Assembly (NCBI GenBank): GCA_964493075.1 | Contig: CAZBNU010000081.1 | Span: 1-16,467, forward strand | Source: SLFT01 sp964493075 | GTDB taxonomy: Bacteria; Hydrogenedentota; Hydrogenedentia; Hydrogenedentales; CAITNO01 | DNA: 16,467 bases | Direction of reading: 5' to 3' | Position numbers and translations under genes: made by a program | Shown: positions 1-4,828 of the stretch, piece after piece | How the letters are laid out: each line of letters begins with the position of its first letter | Numbering within the stretch: the first letter of the stretch is position 1 | Notes under the pieces: model-generated | The model's database searches: none | What the model was told of the DNA's origin: nothing | What the model saw: only the letters and a program-made list of their open reading frames with translations

Positions 1-82
1 AGCGGGAATCTTCTTCCGCAACAGCCGTCCGTACCAGACAGACAAGCGACAACAGGAATGTTACGAATAACATGATCTTCAT
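1..82 (-). CDS. Exported protein, N-terminal fragment (runs off window)
   Basis: Reading leftwards from an ATG at 82, 27 codons stay open to the window edge. They encode a classic Sec signal peptide: Met-Lys, a hydrophobic core (MLFVTFLLSLVCLV), then an Ala-X-Ala site (AVA) followed by acidic residues (EEDS). Cleavage after about residue 22 is expected. A good ribosome binding site (AGAAGGA) lies 8-10 bases upstream of the ATG, and a TATAAT box sits about 60 bases upstream. The mature protein lies outside the window, so its function cannot be judged. Export to the periplasm or beyond is the only inference. The fragment is too short to exclude an internal Met start (codon 4), but the RBS favours 82. 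Confidence 0.7.
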   Translation of the reverse strand, partial: MKIMLFVTFLLSLVCLVRTAVAEEDSR

Positions 83-143
83 ATTGACTTTTCCTTCTCA
101 ATTTTGTTTTTGCGCAATATTGCATGTTGCTTCTGGCAAACTC

Positions 144-149
144 ATTATA
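144..149 (-). promoter_or_regulatory. Candidate -10 box for the left-edge exported gene
   Basis: A perfect TATAAT is read on the minus strand at 149-144, 62 bases upstream of the ATG at 82. No good -35 hexamer lies at 16-18 bp; the nearest candidate (TTTAGA) has a 15-bp spacer. The surrounding DNA is AT-rich, so a chance match is possible. Confidence 0.35.
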
Positions 150-276
150 CACAAATCCAAATCGTCTAAAGATATTGATTTTTATGCATTGTGTTTTATA
201 GCAGTTACGAGACGCTTTTTTAGCAGGAACGAGCAATCTGGGATTGCACGAAGGTCTTTATGGTATTTGATTCTAA

Positions 277-348
277 GTACGAAAGATGCCGGGTCAAAAT
301 CCTGCTGTGTTACAGCAATGGGTTCCGCATTCGCTTTAACCACCGTCA
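277..348 (-). pseudogene. Relic of a 3' gene end paralogous to the sigma/regulatory-domain gene
   Basis: Just downstream of the RelE-like toxin stop, the minus strand encodes a short peptide containing VTQQDFDPASFVL. The last residues of the large sigma-fusion protein (gene at 1141-3810) read VTQQDFDLASVV. At DNA level, 277-315 matches 1155-1193 at 35 of 39 positions, including an uninterrupted 23-base identity. The relic frame continues into unrelated sequence and has no start codon of its own; it only opens inside the toxin gene. I read it as the leftover 3' tip of a second copy of this gene family, or of a duplicated tail, displaced when the toxin-antitoxin pair arrived. Nothing suggests it is expressed. 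Confidence 0.5.
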
Positions 349-639
349 CTATACCCTGTTGCTCCAATATTCCGGGTGTTTATGCAGATGCATAATGGCA
401 ATCAGAAATATATGATCCTCTTCCACGGAATACAACAAGCCAAAAGGAAATCTATGGACCAAGGAACGTCTTACCTCATCCCTTAACTTGGGCCAAGCCT
501 CCGGAAAATCCAAAGCGCGTTGAATTGCATCATGAACTTCAAGCGCAAAATCATATCCGAGATTTACTTGCCGTTCCTCGTAATATGTAATCGCCTCCAG
601 GAATTCTTTTTCGGCATCCGGATGAAAAATAACCTTCAT
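349..639 (-). CDS. RelE/ParE-family toxin
   Basis: This 96-residue protein has the RelE/ParE toxin fold signature. The N-terminal beta strand and helix (KVIFHPDAEKEFLEAITYYE, residues 2-21) are followed by the core VRRSL (56-60) and FPFGLLYSV (64-72), and a C-terminal MHLHKHPEYW (83-92). This C-terminal H-x-x-P-x-YW-x-x-R pattern is typical of the ParE-like branch whose partner is a short addiction-module antidote. Its ATG overlaps the antitoxin stop by 4 bases (ATGA), so the two are translationally coupled. Family toxins act either as ribosome-dependent mRNases or as gyrase inhibitors, and the sequence does not decide which. The length is normal and no lesion is visible, so the toxin is probably intact. 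Confidence 0.9.
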   Translation of the reverse strand: MKVIFHPDAEKEFLEAITYYEERQVNLGYDFALEVHDAIQRALDFPEAWPKLRDEVRRSLVHRFPFGLLYSVEEDHIFLIAIMHLHKHPEYWSNRV

Positions 640-860
640 TTTTCAAATCTTTTCCACACACGCTCGAAAACCTGGTCTGCAGGTATGCCCTCAACAGCGC
701 CTGACCGCAGTTGCTCCAGTCTTTTCTCAGCCAAAGCCCCCCATTCTTCGTCTATGCTGGAACAAGGCGTATTAAGGCTTTTTAAAAGGAAATCAACCAT
801 TAACGCCCGTGCCTCAACAGGCATAGACACAGCCTCTTCAATCAGTTCTTTTGCTGTCAT
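636..860 (-). CDS. Addiction-module antitoxin (short helical antidote family)
   Basis: This 74-residue protein resembles the 'putative addiction module component' antidotes. An N-terminal helix (MTAKELIEEAVSMPVEARAL) is followed by the diagnostic motif EEWGALAEKRLEQLRSG (38-54) and GIPADQVFERV (58-68). The Trp/Leu-rich C-terminal helix is the part that normally wraps the toxin. I start it at ATG 860, with AAAGG eight bases upstream. A GTG at 869 would add three residues but would sit directly against the Shine-Dalgarno. It is the first gene of the pair and overlaps the toxin by 4 bp. Autoregulation is likely by family precedent, and a small palindrome lies in its promoter. Confidence 0.88.
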   Translation of the reverse strand: MTAKELIEEAVSMPVEARALMVDFLLKSLNTPCSSIDEEWGALAEKRLEQLRSGAVEGIPADQVFERVWKRFEK

Positions 861-908
861 ATCATGCACCTTTACAAAAAAGCAACATAAAGCAAATCAT
901 CTTCTTGT

Positions 909-937
909 ATTATAGCATGATATGGCGCATATATCTT
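909..937 (-). promoter_or_regulatory. Extended -10 promoter of the RelE-type TA pair, with small palindrome
   Basis: On the minus strand, TGC-TATAAT (917-909) is an extended -10 element about 50 bases upstream of the antitoxin ATG. The -35 position (937-932, AAGATA) is weak, as is common when an extended -10 is present. An ATATG-GCG-CATAT palindrome (920-932) falls in the spacer and is a candidate operator for antitoxin or complex binding. The arms are only 5 bp, so this is suggestive only. Confidence 0.5.
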
Positions 938-1092
938 GGCGTATTTTGGGTAGCCAATCTGCGACAGCCCCCTCCAACGACAATTACATAGATGGCGGCT
1001 GGGAAATGTGGGGCATTGTCTATGATAAAAAGATTCCCACCTTGCCGGGATATGCCGACCTCTATATCCCCGGAATTCCTTTCAGCGAGTAA
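922..1092 (+). pseudogene. Orphan 56-codon reading frame, probable C-terminal fragment of a lost gene
   Basis: A plus-strand frame from ATG 922 to TAA 1090-1092 encodes 56 residues. The second half looks strongly protein-like: YIDGGWEMWGIVYDKK followed by PTLPGYADLYIPGIPFSE. Codon third positions there are mostly C or G, unlike the AT-rich surroundings. There is no ribosome binding site at the ATG, and the first 17 residues look random, so the ATG is probably fortuitous. I read this as the surviving C-terminus of a degraded gene. I do not recognise the family. The opposite-strand frame over the same interval shows no protein-like composition. Confidence 0.4.
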
Positions 1093-1140
1093 AGGTTTAG
1101 TCAAAGCACCAAGGGATAATAGTTTAGTAGAGATGATCAC

Positions 1141-3810
1141 TTAATTGCTTGTATGTACAACAGATGCCAAGTCAAAATCCTGCTGTGTTACAGTATCATC
1201 TTCGGTCTGTACCACAGCTGACTGCGGTTCAAGGTACTGGCCTGAGTAGGACTGTGGGCGAACCTCGAGTTCTATGCTTCCTGCTGGTATCCCTGCAAGT
1301 TGATAGTAACCAGTTTCATCGGTAAGGGTTCTGAAATATTCAACATCACCATTTGAAAGCGGATAAACAACCCATACCTGACAGTATTTTGGAGGAAACC
1401 CATCTAAAAGCACAACACCTTCCACGAAACTGCCATAGGTTGTGAAGTCGAAATCTGCTCTCGTTCGTTGGCTTTGCTCAAGCGCTATAACACGTTCAAT
1501 CCACCGTTCGGTATTCTTGGGTGAATAAGTACCATCGTGAACTTCCAAATCTGTGTGCGTCTTTACCATTCCGGGGGTTAGTCTGCTGATCTCATACCAG
1601 CCCGATGTTCCAGTCTTGTAAATTTCTTCTCGATCCACTGTTTGCCCCATCCCTTCAGGATATCTTGGTACCACGCGGGCTTCCTCCTTTCCCACCACCG
1701 GTACACCATCAATGGTTATAATACCTTCCATAACCGCCCCTTCCGTCAGTACGATGCGCACCCTGTCTTTCCATTCATCCACCTCGGTCCACCCGACAGC
1801 GTATTTGCTATGCCTGGCGGAAAGCACTGATACATTGGGTGAGATAAGATTAATTCTGAACTCACCATTATCTTTTGTCCAGACCCGAGCATCGGTAGAT
1901 TTTTTCAAACCGTATACGGGAAATCCAACGAAAACTTCTGCATCAGCAACGGGGTTATCTGCCTCATCTACAACAACTCCAGTTATTTTTTTGGCGGCAT
2001 TAAGACGAAGCACAACATTATCAGCCACTTCACCTGGTCCAAGGTTTTTCAGGTGCTTGACAGTAATAGCATAGCCTGGTGCGAGCGCTGTAACAGTAAT
2101 ATTCCCGTATCCAGAACCAGGCTTTACCGTGAACCAGCCATCGGGATCTTTCATTGAATCACGTCGACCGAAATAGCTCGTTATGTGCTCCATCTCATCT
2201 TCGTATGTTATCCAGGCAGCAACCTGAAACTCGTTAATTGGCTGATTTGTGGCGGAATCAACCACTTTTCCAGTAATATGCGGAAGCTCTATCAACATAA
2301 AATTCTGTTCACTTCCTGGTCTCACATCATGACGTTGATCATGCGCATAGTCATCATGATTAACACTAAGATCCATGGAATTGTCTTCCATATCTGGGAT
2401 ACAGTCTACGATGTACTTGCCGCGCTCATCAGACTGTGATATTTCAAATTCTCCAGAACGCATTCTAACCTCCACATTTGTAAAACGTGCGGATATCCTT
2501 ACACCTGTGATCGGTTTACCCTCCGTATCCGTCACGGTACCGGAAATGGTCAACCCTTGCTGCCAGACAAGTTGTATGTCGCGTTTGTGTTCGCCCCGGT
2601 TTAAGGTTATGGGATCACAAGCCTGGGTGCTATGCCATGTGATGTTGATGTCGTAAGTATTAGGAGGTAAGTCTACCAGTTTAAATGCACCATGATTGTC
2701 GGTCTTGGCCTCAGCTAAATCTTCTCGATAGCTCATGGAATAACTGTTAGCAGTTAATTTTGTTATTTTAGTTTTACTACCAATCCCAATGCTTTCATTA
2801 TCTTGAATATATGCGCGTACACGTACCCCTTCTATTGCTTTTCCTTTTGTGTCTAGGACTACGCCCTCTATAGTCCCCAAGTCTTCTGAAGCAAGGGCCT
2901 CCTGACCAAGCCTTTTCTGGATATTGTTCCAAATATCTCCGAATGTAGACGAATTTTCCGTATTGTCCTTTGGAGGAATGGTAGCGCCCAAATCAGTAGA
3001 ACCTTCCGCCGTCTTCTCCGCTATAAGATAGGGCGTTTCTTTTTCTTCATTAGCCTCTTTTCCGGTATCGAACTTGCCCCAAAGTATCGTCGTTGCTGCA
3101 ACGGTGCATACAACAAGGGTTAGAACGGTTGCCAAAACACCCTTTGCTGTAACGAGTCCGCTTATCACGGTTGTTGTAACATTAGCCGTTCCAGCAATAG
3201 CGATTTTCCCTAGTGCTACCGAAAGCGTTGCGGGTAGTGTTTCTGCACCGGCTTCTACGAACATAGCGGCGAGAGCGGTTCCTGGTGCTACGATACCTTT
3301 TCGCTTAAGGTTCTTACGTATCAGTTCTACACCATGTTGAACACGATTTGCGACAGTGCTGCGAGGGAGCTCGGTCAATTTCGCAATTGAATCATAGGTT
3401 TGCCCTTCAAAATAGTGACGAATCAGCGGCTCTCTCACACGATCCGGAAGGGATACTATGGCTTCATCAATAAATTCCTTAATATCATTCCATTCTGGCT
3501 CTGTTCCCTCTCTAATTGGCTGAAGGGCCTTTTCACGGTTGCTGCGACTGTTATCTTTCCGGAGTTTGTCAATGGACCTATTGGTAGCGACCCTGTGTAA
3601 CCATCCACCCAAGGAACGGACTGGCTTTCGTTGACATGCAAGTTGCAGAAAGCACTCCTGTGCAATGTCCTCGGCCTCGGTAGCGTTACCAAGCACTCTC
3701 TTACAAGTTCCGTAGACCATAGAACCATGACGTCCAACAATTTCTGCGAAGGCATCGGCATTACGTTCCCTGATCCAGCTCTCAAGTAAATTGTTTTCTT
3801 TGGCTTCCAT
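1141..3810 (-). CDS. Transmembrane ECF sigma factor fused to carboxypeptidase-regulatory-like domains
   Basis: This 889-residue fusion begins with an ECF sigma factor. Region 2 (about 15-85) contains FAEIVGRHGSMVYGTCKRVL, the acidic EAEDIAQECF and GGWLHRVATNRSIDKLR. Region 4 (about 110-165) contains SLPDRVREPLIRHYFEG and a helix-turn-helix (SIAKLTELPRSTVANRV). A Gly/Ala-rich linker leads to one membrane helix (about 225-244, VLATVLTLVVCTVAATTILW) and then an acidic outside linker. The rest contains about six Ig-like regulatory domains of the carboxypeptidase D type, starting near 313, 420, 510, 608, 693 and 795. Each opens with a G-x-V-x-D-x-x-G-x-P-I pattern (e.g. ISGTVTDTEGKPITGVRI), and the clearest close with G-x-Y/F. 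The expected topology is sigma inside and domains outside. I start at ATG 3810 because GGAG lies six bases upstream; TTG 3831 and ATG 3822 are alternatives. No anti-sigma gene is adjacent, so the fused outer part probably does the sensing. The regulon is unknown. Confidence 0.9.
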   Translation of the reverse strand: MEAKENNLLESWIRERNADAFAEIVGRHGSMVYGTCKRVLGNATEAEDIAQECFLQLACQRKPVRSLGGWLHRVATNRSIDKLRKDNSRSNREKALQPIREGTEPEWNDIKEFIDEAIVSLPDRVREPLIRHYFEGQTYDSIAKLTELPRSTVANRVQHGVELIRKNLKRKGIVAPGTALAAMFVEAGAETLPATLSVALGKIAIAGTANVTTTVISGLVTAKGVLATVLTLVVCTVAATTILWGKFDTGKEANEEKETPYLIAEKTAEGSTDLGATIPPKDNTENSSTFGDIWNNIQKRLGQEALASEDLGTIEGVVLDTKGKAIEGVRVRAYIQDNESIGIGSKTKITKLTANSYSMSYREDLAEAKTDNHGAFKLVDLPPNTYDINITWHSTQACDPITLNRGEHKRDIQLVWQQGLTISGTVTDTEGKPITGVRISARFTNVEVRMRSGEFEISQSDERGKYIVDCIPDMEDNSMDLSVNHDDYAHDQRHDVRPGSEQNFMLIELPHITGKVVDSATNQPINEFQVAAWITYEDEMEHITSYFGRRDSMKDPDGWFTVKPGSGYGNITVTALAPGYAITVKHLKNLGPGEVADNVVLRLNAAKKITGVVVDEADNPVADAEVFVGFPVYGLKKSTDARVWTKDNGEFRINLISPNVSVLSARHSKYAVGWTEVDEWKDRVRIVLTEGAVMEGIITIDGVPVVGKEEARVVPRYPEGMGQTVDREEIYKTGTSGWYEISRLTPGMVKTHTDLEVHDGTYSPKNTERWIERVIALEQSQRTRADFDFTTYGSFVEGVVLLDGFPPKYCQVWVVYPLSNGDVEYFRTLTDETGYYQLAGIPAGSIELEVRPQSYSGQYLEPQSAVVQTEDDTVTQQDFDLASVVHTSN

Positions 3811-3915
3811 ATCTCTCTCCATTCTTTCCAATGATAATCTATGTCCTAATGACGAAGCCAGAATGGATTTGTACCAAAAAATGTGATGGATATTGCCCCG
3901 TGCGTCTTCTCGCTT

Positions 3916-4063
3916 TTACGGCCAGGATAGCGCGTTAATCTCCAACACACTATGGTTGCCGCATTTATAGATGCGCGCCGAAGAATAGCGCCGGTGTTCC
4001 GGCATGTCCACATACCCCCCAACGCACCGGGTTGTTATGGATATACACAATCTGATGCCACAT
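3916..4063 (-). pseudogene. Frameshifted C-terminal relic of a REP-associated tyrosine transposase (RAYT, Y1_Tnp)
   Basis: The minus strand encodes QIVYIHNNPVRWG in one frame and YVDMPEHRRYSSARIY followed by SVLEINALSW in the next frame, ending at TAA (3918-3916). The motifs YIHNNPV-(R/K)-x-G, P-E-x-x-x-YSSAR and a final hydrophobic tail are the signature of the C-terminal end of Y1/REP-associated transposases. The two halves are joined by one surplus G in a run of six Gs, just after the NNPVR codons. Upstream, an in-frame TAG precedes Met 4063, and the catalytic HUH and Tyr parts of the enzyme are absent. It is a dead 3' remnant of roughly 50 codons. It fills the otherwise gene-free stretch between the sigma-factor gene and the second toxin-antitoxin pair. 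Confidence 0.75.
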
Positions 4064-4115
4064 CTACGTTGTTGGCATATTTTTGTAGCCAAACGATGGT
4101 GGGTTTCGCATTCCC

Positions 4116-4149
4116 TTCACCCACCCTATCCACTGTGTTATAATTTATA
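4116..4149 (+). promoter_or_regulatory. Sigma-70-type promoter of the PIN toxin-antitoxin pair
   Basis: TTCACC (4116-4121), a 17-bp spacer and a perfect TATAAT (4139-4144) stand about 30 bases before the antitoxin ATG. The start of transcription is expected near 4151, just upstream of the AGGAG ribosome binding site (4161-4165). The -10 box is embedded in an 11-bp palindrome (TATAATTTATA, 4139-4149), a possible site for autorepression. The palindrome is pure AT and could be chance. Confidence 0.65.
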
Positions 4150-4173
4150 TTGTACATTACAGGAGTGAAAGCA

Positions 4174-4407
4174 ATGACATACAAAGGACATGTCCAAAAC
4201 GGGGCGATTGTGCTGGATGAACCAACACGCCTTCCGGAAGGCGCTCCCGTCAAAATTGAATTGGCAATAAAACTGCCGGATTCAAGCGAGGATAAAGGCC
4301 TCTCTTTTGGCGAGCGTTATGCCGAGGTGTTAGGGAAAGCGCGCAGTCTGCCCGAAGATGCCGCTGAGAACCATGACCATTACCTGTATGGTGTCGCAAA
4401 ACGATGA
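4174..4407 (+). CDS. Putative antitoxin, DUF104/AF2212-like
   Basis: This small protein has 77 residues. Its N-terminal half, TYKGHVQNGAIVLDEPTRLP followed by EGAPVKIEL, matches the short beta-rich family (DUF104/AF2212-like) that pairs with PIN-domain toxins. The pattern is x-G-x-V-x-N-G-x-I-V-L-x-x-P-x-x-L-P-E-G-x-x-V. The C-terminal half (residues 33-77) is polar and contains a helix (SFGERYAEVLGKARSLP) that probably binds and neutralises the toxin. I start at ATG 4174, which has AGGAG eight bases upstream, rather than a TTG at 4150 that would overlap the promoter. The stop overlaps the toxin ATG by 4 bases (ATGA). Assignment as antitoxin rests on motif plus neighbour. Confidence 0.83.
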   Translation: MTYKGHVQNGAIVLDEPTRLPEGAPVKIELAIKLPDSSEDKGLSFGERYAEVLGKARSLPEDAAENHDHYLYGVAKR

Positions 4408-4808
4408 ACACGGTTTTCGCGGATACGGCTTTCTATATTGCATTTGCCAACCCCAGGGATCGTTGGCATGAAATGGCGGTTGAGGTGGCATTCGACTGGC
4501 GAGGACAGATAGTAACCACGGACTACGTTCTCGTTGAATTCGGCAACCACTTGTGTCATCCATCCGACCGCGGGATTTTCCTGCGTATGGTAGAGGTGAT
4601 GCGACAGGACGAGAATACGAAGATCATCCCAGCGTCATCTGAACTTCTCCAGTCAGGCTTGCAGTTGTTTGGGAACCGCGCAGATAAACATTGGTCGTTG
4701 ACCGACTGCATTTCCTTTGCTCTTATGCGAGAAACGGGTATCACCGATGCATTAACCTGCGACCGTCATTTTGAGCAGGCAGGCTTCCGGGCAATGTTGA
4801 TCCAATAA
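4404..4808 (+). CDS. PIN-domain toxin (VapC-like ribonuclease)
   Basis: This 134-residue PIN-domain protein carries the acidic residues expected of a magnesium-dependent RNase: Asp7 in FADTAFYIAFA, Glu45 in TTDYVLVEFGNHL, Asp101 in WSLTDCISFALM, and Asp120 in LTCDRHFEQAGF. The order and spacing are those of VapC-type toxins, which cleave tRNA or rRNA until bound by their antitoxin. It is translationally coupled to the upstream antitoxin by ATGA. It converges on the rhamnosidase gene, with only 20 bases between the two stops and no obvious hairpin terminator there. All active-site positions look intact. Confidence 0.9.
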   Translation: MNTVFADTAFYIAFANPRDRWHEMAVEVAFDWRGQIVTTDYVLVEFGNHLCHPSDRGIFLRMVEVMRQDENTKIIPASSELLQSGLQLFGNRADKHWSLTDCISFALMRETGITDALTCDRHFEQAGFRAMLIQ

Positions 4809-4828
4809 GACCTATCTTGAACTCGATA

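Noticed and set aside
910..1140. Minus-strand frame of 76 codons between the TA pair and the sigma gene
   Set aside because: It has no ribosome binding site, contains the TA promoter, and has a less protein-like composition than the plus-strand fragment at 922-1092.
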